This document shows positions 55,225 through 64,000 of a stretch of 64,000 nucleotides of DNA, piece after piece (positions within the stretch are counted from its first letter, which is position 1; each line of letters opens with the position of its first letter). The stretch covers positions 3,171,001 to 3,235,000 of the forward strand of contig NZ_CP009533.1 in assembly GCF_000761155.1 (NCBI RefSeq). The letters run 5' to 3'. A program made the position numbers and the translations under genes. The DNA is from Pseudomonas rhizosphaerae. GTDB lineage: Bacteria; Pseudomonadota; Gammaproteobacteria; Pseudomonadales; Pseudomonadaceae. The notes beneath the pieces were generated by a model that was not told the DNA's origin, made no database searches, and saw only the letters and a list, made by a program, of their open reading frames with translations.

Positions 55225-56961
55225 ATGAAAGACACCATTCGCCAGCTGATTCAACAAGCCCTGACCCACCTCGTCGCCGAAGGTGTGCTGCCAGAAGGTC
55301 TGACGCCGGCAATTCAGGTGGAAAACTCGCGCGACAAGAAGAACGGCGATTTTGCCAGCAACATCGCCATGATGCTGGCCAAGCCTGCCGGCATGAAGCC
55401 ACGCGACCTGGCGGAAAAGCTGATTGCCGCGCTACCGGCCGATGAGGGCGTGAGCAAGGTGGAGATCGCCGGTCCCGGCTTCCTCAACTTCTTCCAGAAC
55501 AGTGCCGCCCTGGCCGCGCGCCTGGATGCTGCCCTGGCCGACGCCCACATCGGCGTGCGCAAGGCCGGCCCTGCACAGCGTGTGGTGGTCGATCTGTCGG
55601 CACCCAACCTGGCCAAGGAAATGCACGTGGGCCACCTGCGCTCGACGATCATCGGCGATGGCGTCGCCAATGTGCTGGAGTTCCTCGGCGACACGGTGAT
55701 CCGCCAGAACCATGTCGGTGACTGGGGTACGCAGTTCGGCATGCTGCTGGCCTACCTGCAGGAAAAGCCTGCTACCAGCGACGAACTCTCCGACCTGGAA
55801 AATTTCTATCGCGCAGCCAAGCAGCGCTTCGATGAATCCGAGGAGTTCGCCGAGCGCGCACGCGCCCTGGTGGTCAAGCTACAGGCGGGCGACGCCGAAT
55901 GCCTGGCGCTGTGGAAGCGTTTCAACGAAATCTCTCTGTCGCACTGCCAGAGCACCTACGAGCGCTTGAACGTCAAGCTGACACCGGCCGACGTCATGGG
56001 CGAAAGCGCCTACAACGACGACCTGGCCAACGTGGTCGCCGACCTGCGCGCCAAGGGCCTGCTGGTGGAAAGCAACGGCGCGCAGTGCGTGTTCCTCGAA
56101 GAATTCAAGACTGCCGAAGGCACGCCGCTGCCGGTGATCGTACAGAAGGCCGGTGGCGGTTACCTGTATGCCACCACCGACCTGGCCGCCCTGCGCTATC
56201 GCAGCAATGTGCTCAAGGCCGACCGCGCGCTGTACTTCGTCGACCAGCGCCAGGCCCTGCACTTCCAGCAGGTGTTCGAGGTGGCGCGCCGCGCCGGTTT
56301 CATCAGCAACGGCATGCAGCCCGAGCACATGGGTTTCGGCACCATGAACGGCGCCGATGGCCGCCCGTTCAAGACCCGTGACGGTGGCACCGTGAAGCTG
56401 GTCGACCTGCTCGACGAAGCCGAGCAGCGCGCCTACACCCTGGTCAAGGAAAAGAATCCCGAGACCGCCGAGGCCGACCTGCGGGTGATCGCCAAGGCCG
56501 TGGGGATCGGTGCGGTGAAATATGCCGACCTGTCCAAGCATCGCACCAGCGACTACAGCTTCAACTTCGACCTGATGCTCAACTTCGAAGGCAATACCGC
56601 GCCGTACCTGCTCTACGCCTACACCCGCGTGGCCGGGGTGTTCCGCAAGCTGGGCAAGGACTTTGCAGACGTCGAAGGGCAGATCGTGCTGGAAGCCGAG
56701 CACGAGAAGGAGCTGGCCGCCAAACTGGCGCAGTTCGCCGAAGTGCTGAACACCGTGAGCGAGAAAGGCACGCCCCATGTGCTGTGCACTTACCTGTACG
56801 ATGTGGCCGGGCTGTTTTCCAGCTTCTACGAGAACTGCCCGATTCTGGCGGCCGAAACCCCCGCTCAGCAACAAAGCCGCCTGCGCCTGGCGGCGCTGAC
56901 CGGCCGCACCCTCAAGCAAGGATTGGCTCTGTTGGGCCTGGAAACACTGGAGCGTATGTAA
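55225..56961 (+). CDS. argS: Arginyl-tRNA synthetase
   Basis: The 578-residue class I aminoacyl-tRNA synthetase charges tRNA-Arg. It has the N-terminal Add-1 domain, HIGH signature as HVGH (134-137, [15 protein letters not shown]), the catalytic-domain segment [14 protein letters not shown], the KMSK-equivalent loop near [11 protein letters not shown], and a DALR anticodon-binding domain ending [10 protein letters not shown]. The following SPOR gene begins one base after its stop. Confidence 0.96.
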   Translation: MKDTIRQLIQQALTHLVAEGVLPEGLTPAIQVENSRDKKNGDFASNIAMMLAKPAGMKPRDLAEKLIAALPADEGVSKVEIAGPGFLNFFQNSAALAARLDAALADAHIGVRKAGPAQRVVVDLSAPNLAKEMHVGHLRSTIIGDGVANVLEFLGDTVIRQNHVGDWGTQFGMLLAYLQEKPATSDELSDLENFYRAAKQRFDESEEFAERARALVVKLQAGDAECLALWKRFNEISLSHCQSTYERLNVKLTPADVMGESAYNDDLANVVADLRAKGLLVESNGAQCVFLEEFKTAEGTPLPVIVQKAGGGYLYATTDLAALRYRSNVLKADRALYFVDQRQALHFQQVFEVARRAGFISNGMQPEHMGFGTMNGADGRPFKTRDGGTVKLVDLLDEAEQRAYTLVKEKNPETAEADLRVIAKAVGIGAVKYADLSKHRTSDYSFNFDLMLNFEGNTAPYLLYAYTRVAGVFRKLGKDFADVEGQIVLEAEHEKELAAKLAQFAEVLNTVSEKGTPHVLCTYLYDVAGLFSSFYENCPILAAETPAQQQSRLRLAALTGRTLKQGLALLGLETLERM

Positions 56962-56962
56962 G

Positions 56963-57652
56963 TTGGCTGCCAAGAAAAAACCCGCACCCAAACGCGGCGC
57001 CAGCCGCAATTCCGCGCCTGCGAAGAAGCCCATACCGGGCTGGCTGTGGCTGGCGATCGGCCTCAGCGTCGGTGCCTTCGTGGTGTTCCTGATGAAGCTT
57101 GAGCCGGGCAACGGCGACGTCAAGCGCGTCAGGGCCGAGCAATTGAAGGCAGAGAAGATCGCCGAGGCGAACAAGACGCCGCCCAGCCCCCAGGCACCGG
57201 TCAAGCCCAAGTACGATTTCTATACCCTGTTGCCGGAATCCGAGGTCATCGTTCCGCCTGAAGCGGTGCCCGAGAAGACCCCGCCAATTCCGGCCCAGGC
57301 TCCCGTGACCCCGGCCGAAGCGGCCAAGATCGATACCGCACGCGCCCAGGCGGCGCTCAGTGGCGCGACTCCGCCGCCGGCACCGCCGGTGATCAAGCCA
57401 GCGGCGACCACCCAGTTCTACCTGCAAGCCGGTTCGTTCCGCAAGCAGGCGGACGCCGACCGTGTGCGGGCGCAGATCATCCTGCTAGGGCAGTCGGTGA
57501 ACGTCGAGTCCGGGACGGTCAAGGAAGACACCTGGTACCGGGTGCTGGTGGGTCCGTTCAGCAACCGCGAGCAATTGACCGTGGCGCAGAAGCAGTTGGC
57601 GGGCAGTGGATTTAGTAACCTGCTGTTGCAGCAGAGGCAGATTCGGCAGTAA
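56963..57652 (+). CDS. FtsN-like SPOR-domain protein
   Basis: The 229-residue bitopic inner-membrane protein has a Lys-rich cytoplasmic head, a transmembrane helix (about 29-48, GWLWLAIGLSVGAFVVFLMK), a Pro/Ala-rich periplasmic linker and a C-terminal SPOR domain (about 150-228, FYLQAGSFRKQADADRVRAQ, WYRVLVGPFSNREQ). It is the usual argS neighbour annotated as a cell-division (FtsN-like) protein in pseudomonads. It starts at TTG 56963 just after the argS stop, so it is cotranscribed. Confidence 0.88.
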   Translation: MAAKKKPAPKRGASRNSAPAKKPIPGWLWLAIGLSVGAFVVFLMKLEPGNGDVKRVRAEQLKAEKIAEANKTPPSPQAPVKPKYDFYTLLPESEVIVPPEAVPEKTPPIPAQAPVTPAEAAKIDTARAQAALSGATPPPAPPVIKPAATTQFYLQAGSFRKQADADRVRAQIILLGQSVNVESGTVKEDTWYRVLVGPFSNREQLTVAQKQLAGSGFSNLLLQQRQIRQ

Positions 57653-57666
57653 GCCGCAGGGCGGCT

Positions 57667-57746
57667 TTCGCGGCCGATGACCGCTCCCACAGAGACTGCG
57701 CGCACCTGTGAGAGCGGACCCTGTGGGAGCGGTCATCGGCCGCGAA
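57667..57746. repeat. Perfect inverted REP pair upstream of hslVU
   Basis: The 26-bp units 57667-57692 and 57721-57746 are exact reverse complements, spaced by 28 bases. They lie between the SPOR gene end and the heat-shock promoter and may separate the two transcripts. Confidence 0.85.
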
Positions 57747-57810
57747 GGGCCTCAAGCAAATTTCCTGACAGCCCACACCCTGTCCCTGCTTCGCCCCACA
57801 ACCCGCAAAG

Positions 57811-57838
57811 GTTGAAATCTCCTCACCCACCCCCATAT
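57811..57838 (+). promoter_or_regulatory. Heat-shock (sigma-32) promoter of hslVU
   Basis: GTTGAAA (57811-57817) and CCCCATAT (57831-57838) are separated by 13 bases. This matches the RpoH consensus CTTGAAA-N(11-16)-CCCCATnT at all but the first -35 base. It lies 48 bp before the hslV start, giving a leader of about 40 nt. hslVU is a classic heat-shock operon, so the assignment is well supported. Confidence 0.88.
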
Positions 57839-57885
57839 TCGTTTCCATCAGGGCATTTTCGCCCCGCTGCGTGGAGACTCTCCCC

Positions 57886-58416
57886 TTGACCACCATCGTT
57901 TCAGTCCGCCGTCATGGCAAAGTCGTCATGGGCGGCGACGGCCAGGTTTCCCTCGGCAATACCGTGATGAAAGGCAATGCCAAGAAAGTCCGGCGCCTGT
58001 ACCACGGCCAGGTGATCGCCGGTTTCGCCGGTGCCACTGCCGACGCCTTCACCCTCTTCGAACGCTTCGAAGGCCAACTCGAGAAACACCAGGGCCATCT
58101 GGTCCGTGCCGCCGTGGAGCTGGCCAAGGAGTGGCGTACCGACCGCTCGCTCAGCCGCCTGGAGGCGATGCTGGCGGTGGCCAACAAGGATGCGTCCTTG
58201 ATCATCACCGGCAACGGTGACGTGGTCGAACCCGAAGATGGGCTGATCGCCATGGGCTCCGGCGGCGCCTTCGCGCAAGCCGCTGCCAGCGCACTGCTGA
58301 AGAAGACCGAGCTGGGCGCCCGTGAAATCGTCGAGACCGCCCTGGGCATCGCTGGCGACATCTGCGTGTTCACCAACCACAACATGACCATCGAGGAGCA
58401 GGATCTCGCCGAGTGA
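57886..58416 (+). CDS. hslV: HslV, protease subunit of the HslUV complex
   Basis: The 176-residue threonine protease subunit has sequence [23 protein letters not shown]. After Met removal Thr1 is the nucleophile, with the conserved Lys and Gly-rich loop present. It forms a double hexamer capped by HslU and degrades misfolded proteins. The start is TTG 57886, with GGAGA about 9 bases upstream; an in-frame ATG-type start at 57871 would hide Thr1. It is preceded by a sigma-32 promoter and followed by hslU. Confidence 0.95.
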   Translation: MTTIVSVRRHGKVVMGGDGQVSLGNTVMKGNAKKVRRLYHGQVIAGFAGATADAFTLFERFEGQLEKHQGHLVRAAVELAKEWRTDRSLSRLEAMLAVANKDASLIITGNGDVVEPEDGLIAMGSGGAFAQAAASALLKKTELGAREIVETALGIAGDICVFTNHNMTIEEQDLAE

Positions 58417-58490
58417 TCAGTCGCCGCGCCCACCAGGGATGATCTTCACAGAAGACAACGCGCACTGAACCTTCGAGTCCGGAACACACC

Positions 58491-59828
58491 ATGTCCATGA
58501 CCCCCCGCGAAATCGTCCACGAACTCAATCGCCATATCATCGGCCAGGACGATGCCAAGCGCGCCGTTGCCATTGCCCTGCGCAACCGCTGGCGGCGCAT
58601 GCAGCTGCCTGAAGAGCTGCGCGTCGAAGTGACGCCCAAGAACATCCTGATGATCGGCCCGACCGGCGTCGGCAAGACCGAAATCGCCCGCCGCCTGGCC
58701 AAGCTCGCCAATGCGCCGTTCATCAAGGTCGAAGCGACCAAGTTCACCGAAGTCGGTTACGTGGGCCGCGATGTCGAATCGATCATCCGCGACCTGGCCG
58801 ATGCCGCCATCAAGCTGCTGCGCGAGCAGGAAATGGTCAAGGTCCGCCATCGTGCCGAAGACGCAGCCGAAGAGCGTATTCTCGACGCGCTGCTGCCTGC
58901 CGCCCGTGCAGGTTTCAACGAAGAGCCGGTGAGCAACGATTCGAACACCCGCCAGCTGTTCCGCAAGCGCCTGCGCGAAGGTCAGCTGGACGACAAGGAA
59001 ATCGAGATCGAAGTGGCCGAGCAGATGGGCGGTGTGGACATCTCCGCGCCTCCCGGCATGGAAGAAATGACCAACCAGCTGCAGAGCCTGTTCGCCAACA
59101 TGGGCAAGGGCAAGAAGAAAAGCCGCAAGCTCAAGGTCAAGGACGCGCTGAAAATGGTCCGCGACGAAGAGGCCGGTCGCCTGGTCAACGAAGAAGAGCT
59201 CAAGGCCAAGGCGCTGGAAGCGGTCGAGCAGCACGGTATCGTCTTCATCGACGAAATCGACAAGGTGGCCAAGCGCGGCAACGTGGGCGGCGCCGACGTG
59301 TCCCGTGAAGGCGTGCAGCGCGACCTGCTGCCGTTGATCGAAGGCTGCACGGTCAACACCAAGCTGGGCATGGTCAAGACCGACCACATCCTGTTCATCG
59401 CTTCGGGCGCCTTCCACCTGAGCAAGCCGAGCGACCTGGTGCCCGAGTTGCAGGGTCGCCTGCCGATTCGCGTCGAACTCAAGGCATTGAGCCCGCAGGA
59501 TTTCGAGCGCATCCTGAGCGAGCCTCATGCGTCGCTGACCGAACAGTATCGCGAGCTGCTGAAGACCGAAGGCTTGAACATCGAGTTCGTGCCCGAAGGC
59601 ATCAAGCGCTTGGCCGAGATCGCCTGGCAGGTCAACGAAAAGACCGAGAACATCGGTGCCCGTCGCCTGCACACGCTGCTGGAGCGGTTGCTGGAGGAAG
59701 TCTCGTTCAGCGCCGGTGACATGGCTGCCGCGCACAGCGAAGCGCCTATCCAGATCGATGCCGAGTATGTGAACAGCCATCTGGGCGAGTTGGCGCAGAA
59801 CGAAGACCTGTCGCGCTACATTCTGTAA
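58491..59828 (+). CDS. hslU: HslU, ATPase subunit of the HslUV protease
   Basis: The 445-residue AAA+ unfoldase has Walker A GPTGVGKT (56-63), Walker [10 protein letters not shown], a pore motif GYVGRD, an I-domain insertion (about 110-240) and the C-terminal tail NEDLSRYIL that docks into HslV. It follows hslV by 74 bp and should share its heat-shock promoter. Confidence 0.96.
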   Translation: MSMTPREIVHELNRHIIGQDDAKRAVAIALRNRWRRMQLPEELRVEVTPKNILMIGPTGVGKTEIARRLAKLANAPFIKVEATKFTEVGYVGRDVESIIRDLADAAIKLLREQEMVKVRHRAEDAAEERILDALLPAARAGFNEEPVSNDSNTRQLFRKRLREGQLDDKEIEIEVAEQMGGVDISAPPGMEEMTNQLQSLFANMGKGKKKSRKLKVKDALKMVRDEEAGRLVNEEELKAKALEAVEQHGIVFIDEIDKVAKRGNVGGADVSREGVQRDLLPLIEGCTVNTKLGMVKTDHILFIASGAFHLSKPSDLVPELQGRLPIRVELKALSPQDFERILSEPHASLTEQYRELLKTEGLNIEFVPEGIKRLAEIAWQVNEKTENIGARRLHTLLERLLEEVSFSAGDMAAAHSEAPIQIDAEYVNSHLGELAQNEDLSRYIL

Positions 59829-59854
59829 TACGGCCTGTCTTGCGCGGTGCGGCC

Positions 59855-59937
59855 TTCGCGGCCGCTGATCGCTCCCAGCTATTGATTGCTGCCACAGTTG
59901 GGTGCGGTCAACTGTGGGAGCGGCCAGTGGCCGCGAA
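59855..59937. repeat. REP pair after hslU
   Basis: TTCGCGGCCGCTGATCGCTC with CCA (from 59855) and ACTGTGGGAGCGGCCAGTGG with CCGCGAA (59911-59937) are imperfect inverted REP units between hslU and the DUF971 gene. Confidence 0.75.
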
Positions 59938-59989
59938 ACCGTCACCGCGGTCTGCCTGACACTCTGCAAACGCGCCTGCGAGAACGACC

Positions 59990-60367
59990 ATGACCAGAAT
60001 CCCAAGCGCCATCAACCTGCACAAGGCCTCCAAGACCTTGAGCCTGACGTATGGCCCCGGCGAGGTCTTCCATCTTCCCGCCGAATTCCTGCGCGTGCAC
60101 TCGCCGTCCGCCGAGGTCCAGGGCCACGGCAAGCCAATCCTGCAAGTGGGCAAGCTAAGTGTCGGCCTGACCAAAGTGGAGCCGGTTGGCCAGTACGCCC
60201 TGAAGCTGACTTTCGACGACGGCCATGACAGTGGCCTGTTCACCTGGGACTACCTGTACCAGTTGGCGTTGCGCCAGGAGCAGCTCTGGGCCGACTACCT
60301 GGAACAGTTGCGCGCCGCTGGAAAATCCCGCGACCCTGCCGAATCCGTGGTGAGGTTGATGCTCTAG
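59990..60367 (+). CDS. DUF971 (gamma-butyrobetaine hydroxylase N-terminal-like) protein
   Basis: The 125-residue protein consists of one DUF971 domain (LSLTYGPGEVFHLPAEFLRVHSPSAE, LKLTFDDGHDSGLFTWDYLYQLA). The domain also forms the zinc-binding N-terminus of gamma-butyrobetaine hydroxylase and occurs alone in bacteria next to hslVU. Its function is unknown; iron-sulfur or metal roles have been proposed for relatives. It ends with TAG overlapping the convergent gene's TAG in a shared CTAG. Confidence 0.88.
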   Translation: MTRIPSAINLHKASKTLSLTYGPGEVFHLPAEFLRVHSPSAEVQGHGKPILQVGKLSVGLTKVEPVGQYALKLTFDDGHDSGLFTWDYLYQLALRQEQLWADYLEQLRAAGKSRDPAESVVRLML

Positions 60368-60642
60368 GCCGCCAGCGCCTTGTCCAACGCCTTTTCGATC
60401 TCGCTCTGGATCGTACCGCTCATCATCGCCAGCATCATGCCCAGCTTCAGGTCGATTCGAATCGCTTCGTCGTCGATCTGCACGGTTCCCTGCGCGCCGC
60501 TGCGCTTGACCGCCACCGTATCGCCCTGCCAGGTGGCCTGCACGTCATAGCGGTCGATCAGCTTCTGCACCACCACTTCAGCCTTCTGCCGAGCCGCATC
60601 GCGGCCCAGATTGTGTTTGCGTTCGACGTTGATCTGGGTCAT
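60364..60642 (-). CDS. Polyhydroxyalkanoic-acid system family (PHA granule region) protein
   Basis: The 92-residue protein (ERKHNLGRDAARQKAEVVVQKL, YDVQATWQGDTVAVKRSGAQG, DDEAIRIDLKLGMMLAMMSG, IEKALDKAL) fits the PHA_gran_rgn family, which in pseudomonads is encoded beside the phaC1ZC2DFI cluster. Here no pha synthase, depolymerase or phasin gene is present. It shares the CTAG stop overlap with the convergent DUF971 gene. The fold suggests a lipid- or polyketide-cyclase-like small protein; function is not established. Confidence 0.8.
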   Translation of the reverse strand: MTQINVERKHNLGRDAARQKAEVVVQKLIDRYDVQATWQGDTVAVKRSGAQGTVQIDDEAIRIDLKLGMMLAMMSGTIQSEIEKALDKALAA

Positions 60643-60769
60643 CGGGGACTCCGGGTAATGGGTTCAATGGTGCACAGTTTAACGCGGATGCCCTGGCAAT
60701 CCATCGCGCCAAGACAAAGCGCCCTTGTGCGGCTTAGAATGGTGCGTAATTTTTCCTGGTGACAGCGAT

Positions 60770-61540
60770 ATGAATGATCAGCGCAAAGGCGGCGATGCCG
60801 AACCCACCACTCACTTCGGCTACAAGCACGTACCGGAAAGCCAGAAGGCCGAAAAGGTCGCCGAGGTGTTCCACTCGGTAGCGGCCAAGTACGACTTGAT
60901 GAACGACGTACTGTCCGGCGGCATGCACCGGTTGTGGAAGCGCTTCACCATCGAGCTGTCCGGCGTGCGCGTGGGTAACCGGGTGTTGGACATCGCTGGC
61001 GGCACGGGCGATCTGGCACGCAAGTTCTCCGATCTGGTCGGGCCGACTGGTCAGGTCGTACTGGCCGACATCAATGCCTCCATGCTCAAGGTCGGTCGCG
61101 ACCGCCTGCTCGACCGTGGCGTTGCGGGTAATATCGAGTTCGTCCAGGCCGACGCCGAAAAGCTGCCGTTCCCCGACAATCACTTCGATTGCGTGACCAT
61201 CGCCTTCGGCCTGCGCAACGTCACGCACAAGGAAGCGGCCATCGCTTCCATGCTGCGGGTGCTCAAGCCGGGCGGTCGCCTGCTGGTGCTGGAGTTCTCC
61301 AAGCCCACCAACAAGCTGATGTCCAAGGTCTACGACGCCTATTCGTTCGCGTTCATGCCGCTGGCTGGCAAGCTGATCACCAACGATTCGGAAAGTTACC
61401 GTTACCTCGCCGAGTCGATCCGCATGCACCCCGATCAGGAAACCCTCAAGGCCATGATGGTGCAGGCCGGTTTCGACCGCGTCACCTACCACAACATGAC
61501 CAGCGGCATCGTCGCGCTGCACCGCGGGATCAAGCCCTGA
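60770..61540 (+). CDS. ubiE: Ubiquinone/menaquinone biosynthesis C-methyltransferase
   Basis: The 256-residue SAM-dependent methyltransferase C-methylates the demethoxyubiquinol ring. Motif I is [15 protein letters not shown], followed by [40 protein letters not shown] and [11 protein letters not shown]. The start at 60770 is the conserved MNDQRKG; the open frame to 60725 is leader. Its TGA overlaps the ubiJ ATG by one base. Confidence 0.96.
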   Translation: MNDQRKGGDAEPTTHFGYKHVPESQKAEKVAEVFHSVAAKYDLMNDVLSGGMHRLWKRFTIELSGVRVGNRVLDIAGGTGDLARKFSDLVGPTGQVVLADINASMLKVGRDRLLDRGVAGNIEFVQADAEKLPFPDNHFDCVTIAFGLRNVTHKEAAIASMLRVLKPGGRLLVLEFSKPTNKLMSKVYDAYSFAFMPLAGKLITNDSESYRYLAESIRMHPDQETLKAMMVQAGFDRVTYHNMTSGIVALHRGIKP

Positions 61541-62163
61541 TGTTGCTCGGTGGCCTGATCGCCAGTGTCGAACACGGCCTTAACCGTGTGCTGCGCCTGG
61601 ACGCCACGGCGCTGCCGCGTCTGGCACACTTGCATGGCAAGGTGATCGCCATCCAGAGCCGCCAGCCCTCCTTTACCCTGTACGTTCTGCCCAGTGCCAA
61701 TGGCCTGATGCTGGCCCAGCAATGGGCCACCCCGCCCGACTGCACGTTGCGCGCACCGGCTACAAGCCTGGTGCAGCTGGCGCTGAGCAGGAACAAGACC
61801 GCCGTGCTGCACAGCCCGCAGGTCGACCTGGACGGCGACAGCGGTGCCTTGCTGGAGCTGGTCAAGGTGCTGCAGGACCTTGAACTGGACTGGGAATACG
61901 AAGTCTCACGCTGGCTTGGCCCGGTGCCGACCTCGTTGCTGGCCGGACACCTGCGCAGCCGCACCGGCTGGACCCGCGAAGGCCTGGCCACGGCGACCCA
62001 GAATCTAGGCGAGTACCTGGCAGAGGAAGCGCGTACCCTGGTGGGCGAGCAGGAAGCCCAGGCCCGTTTCAATGAGCTGGATGCTTTGAAAGTCGATGTC
62101 GAACGCCTCGAGGCGCGTATTGAGCGCCTTGCCCGATCCCACAACTCCAGCGATAACGCATGA
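61540..62163 (+). CDS. ubiJ: Ubiquinone biosynthesis accessory factor UbiJ (SCP2 domain)
   Basis: The 207-residue protein has an N-terminal SCP2 sterol-carrier-like lipid-binding domain (about 10-110) and a C-terminal coiled coil ([23 protein letters not shown]). UbiJ with UbiK scaffolds the cytoplasmic Ubi complex and holds the isoprenoid intermediate. ATG 61540 overlaps the ubiE stop; its own stop overlaps the ubiB start by ATGA. The three genes are one coupled operon. Confidence 0.93.
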   Translation: MLLGGLIASVEHGLNRVLRLDATALPRLAHLHGKVIAIQSRQPSFTLYVLPSANGLMLAQQWATPPDCTLRAPATSLVQLALSRNKTAVLHSPQVDLDGDSGALLELVKVLQDLELDWEYEVSRWLGPVPTSLLAGHLRSRTGWTREGLATATQNLGEYLAEEARTLVGEQEAQARFNELDALKVDVERLEARIERLARSHNSSDNA

Positions 62164-63767
62164 AGCTGCTTGCCGTCCGCCGTTTGTTGCGCATCCAGCG
62201 CGTCGTGATTCGCTACCGCCTCGATGACCTGATGTTCGCCCTGCCACTGCCCTGGTGGCTGAAGATCACCCGTTTCGCCATGCCGTGGCGCTGGCTGCCG
62301 CGCAGCCGTCAGGAACTCAATCGCGGTGCGCGCCTGCGCCTGGCGCTGCAGGACCTGGGGCCGATCTTCATCAAGTTCGGGCAGATTCTTTCGACCCGTC
62401 GCGACCTGCTGCCCGAAGACATCGCCGATGAGCTGATGCTGCTGCAGGACCGGGTGCCGCCGTTCGATCCCAAGCAGGCCATGGCGCTCATCGAACAGCA
62501 ACTGGGCGCGAAGATCAGCGACGTCTTCAGCCGCTTCGACGTCGAACCGCTGGCTTCGGCTTCGGTGGCCCAGGTCCACGCGGCACGGCTCAAGACCGGC
62601 GAAGAGGTGGTGGTCAAGGTCATCCGGCCCGGGCTGAAGTCAGTCATTGGCCAGGATCTGGCCTGGCTCTTTCTGCTGGCCCGCCAGGCAGAGCGGCTAT
62701 CGGCCGACGCCCGCCTGCTGCACCCGGTGGACGTGGTCGCCGACTACGAGCGGACCATCTACGACGAACTCGACCTGCTACGCGAGGCGGCCAACTCCAG
62801 CCAACTGCGGCGCAACTTCGAAGACTCGGATCTGCTCTACGTGCCGCAGGTGTACTGGGACTGGTGCCGACCCAAAGTGCTGGTCATGGAGCGCATCTAC
62901 GGCGTGCAGGTCACCGACATGGCCGCCCTGGCCGACCAGCGCACCGACATGAAGCTGCTGGCCGAGCGCGGTGTCGAGATTTTCTTCACCCAGGTGTTTC
63001 GCGACAGCTTCTTCCACGCCGACATGCACCCGGGCAACATCTTCGTCAGCACCGTGGCGCCTTGGAGCCCGCGCTACATCGCCATCGACTGCGGCATCGT
63101 CGGCAGCCTGACTCCCGAAGACCAGGATTACCTGGCGCGCAACCTGTTCGCCTTTTTCAAGCGCGACTACCGCCGCGTGGCGCAGTTGCACATCGATTCG
63201 GGCTGGGTGCCGGCGGAAACCAAGCTCAACGAATTCGAAGCGGCGATCCGTACCGTGTGCGAGCCGATCTTCGAGAAGCCGCTCAAGGACATTTCCTTCG
63301 GCCAGGTGCTGATGCGCCTGTTCCAGACTGCGCGGCGCTTCAACATGGAAGTGCAGCCGCAACTGGTGCTGCTGCAAAAGACCTTGCTCAATATCGAAGG
63401 CCTGGGCCGCCAGCTGTATCCGGACCTGGACCTGTGGAGCACCGCCCAGCCGTTCCTCGAACGCTGGATGCGCGAGCGGGTCAGCCCGAAATCTTTGTTT
63501 CAGAATGTTCAATCGCAGGTCGAGCAGTTGCCTCATCTGGCCAATATGACCCGTGATCTACTCGAACGGATGTCTCAGCCCCATCGCAAGGATCCACCAC
63601 CGCCTTGGGAGCAACGCCGTGATCGCTGGGGCCTGCGGCTGGTCGGCGGTGTCTTGCTGGTGGGCGGAACGGTCACGGCCGTCTCCGGCATTGCCCTGGA
63701 CAGCGTCCAGGCATGGCCGGCCTGGTTGATGCTGGGATCGGGCTTCTACCTGGTCGTGCGCCGATAG
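62160..63767 (+). CDS. ubiB: Ubiquinone biosynthesis protein UbiB (ABC1/ADCK atypical kinase)
   Basis: The 535-residue protein has the ABC1 kinase-like fold. The KxGQ motif is in [11 protein letters not shown] (about 70-80), with [13 protein letters not shown] (Ala-rich loop), FHADMHPGN catalytic-type loop and [10 protein letters not shown] metal site. A C-terminal transmembrane hairpin (about 498-533) anchors it to the inner membrane. UbiB is an ATPase needed for coenzyme Q synthesis, probably extracting lipid intermediates. Confidence 0.95.
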   Translation: MKLLAVRRLLRIQRVVIRYRLDDLMFALPLPWWLKITRFAMPWRWLPRSRQELNRGARLRLALQDLGPIFIKFGQILSTRRDLLPEDIADELMLLQDRVPPFDPKQAMALIEQQLGAKISDVFSRFDVEPLASASVAQVHAARLKTGEEVVVKVIRPGLKSVIGQDLAWLFLLARQAERLSADARLLHPVDVVADYERTIYDELDLLREAANSSQLRRNFEDSDLLYVPQVYWDWCRPKVLVMERIYGVQVTDMAALADQRTDMKLLAERGVEIFFTQVFRDSFFHADMHPGNIFVSTVAPWSPRYIAIDCGIVGSLTPEDQDYLARNLFAFFKRDYRRVAQLHIDSGWVPAETKLNEFEAAIRTVCEPIFEKPLKDISFGQVLMRLFQTARRFNMEVQPQLVLLQKTLLNIEGLGRQLYPDLDLWSTAQPFLERWMRERVSPKSLFQNVQSQVEQLPHLANMTRDLLERMSQPHRKDPPPPWEQRRDRWGLRLVGGVLLVGGTVTAVSGIALDSVQAWPAWLMLGSGFYLVVRR

Positions 63768-63819
63768 CCAGTCGCGCCATCGGCTGGCACACTAGCCCTC
63801 TCTGTTGTCGGAGTCGCAC

Positions 63820-64000
63820 ATGAAAGACTGGCTGGACGAGATCAAATGGGACCGCGACGGCCTGGTGCCGGCGATTGCCCAGGATCACAAGACCGGGCGC
63901 ATCCTCATGATGGCCTGGATGAATCGCGAAGCGCTGGCGCTGACTGCGGCCGAAAACCGCGCCATCTACTGGTCACGCTCCCGTGGCAAGCTGTGGCGCA
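63820..64000 (+). CDS. hisI: Phosphoribosyl-AMP cyclohydrolase, N-terminal part (cut by window end)
   Basis: The frame opens at ATG 63820 with a GGAG at 63810-63813 and runs off the window. The 60 visible residues ([49 protein letters not shown]) match HisI, which opens the ring of phosphoribosyl-AMP in histidine synthesis. The metal-binding cysteines lie beyond the window. Confidence 0.93.
   Translation, partial: MKDWLDEIKWDRDGLVPAIAQDHKTGRILMMAWMNREALALTAAENRAIYWSRSRGKLWR

Overview
The window is GC-rich chromosomal DNA from a Pseudomonas, most likely of the P. putida group. The evidence is gene content and order (glyA-soxBDAG-purU-fdhA, gltBD, pilMNOPQ-aroKB-damX, ponA, maeB, rpmE, priA, argS, hslVU, ubiEJB, hisI) and many REP/BIME palindromes typical of that group. 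No tRNA, rRNA, CRISPR array or insertion sequence was recognised.

Region 1 (1-20 kb) is mosaic. It opens with the 3' end of bioD. Next is an orphan Phd-type antitoxin whose C-terminus looks like the tail of a deleted PIN toxin. A LacI-type regulator diverges from a same-strand cluster of a TonB-dependent receptor, an FMN-dependent monooxygenase of the NtaA/SnaA/DszA class, an aldo/keto reductase and an SsuA-like binding protein. This looks like uptake and oxidative attack on an unidentified, possibly organosulfur, compound. PhoX-family protein, SrkA kinase and RarD permease genes follow. A small region with two identical DnaA-box repeats precedes a single-domain response regulator, which diverges from a cNMP/CBS/nucleotidyltransferase protein coupled to a DnaQ-like exonuclease. 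An AT-richer island carries a lone ABC exporter and a vapBC pair. Then come a retropepsin-like protease, an acyltransferase and a DUF2780 protein.

Region 2 (20-31.3 kb) is the sarcosine/one-carbon module on the minus strand. GlyA, the four sarcosine oxidase subunits, PurU and glutathione-independent formaldehyde dehydrogenase process sarcosine, its C1 unit and formaldehyde. A TraX-family gene lies upstream of glyA, and a threonine aldolase gene faces away on the plus strand.

Region 3 (31.5-64 kb) is conserved core. It holds glutamate synthase gltBD; damX-like, aroB and aroK; the type IV pilus alignment and secretin operon pilMNOPQ; divergent ponA; an inserted HEPN-type Abi gene; maeB; a secreted nuclease overlapping rpmE; priA; argS with an FtsN-like SPOR protein; hslVU behind a recognisable heat-shock promoter; and the ubiquinone genes ubiE-ubiJ-ubiB leading into hisI. 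The PHA synthase cluster that normally lies between hslU and ubiE in many pseudomonads is missing, leaving only its two flanking small genes. The boundary between regions 2 and 3 (ltaE to gltD) is a REP-rich interval and may be a rearrangement junction.
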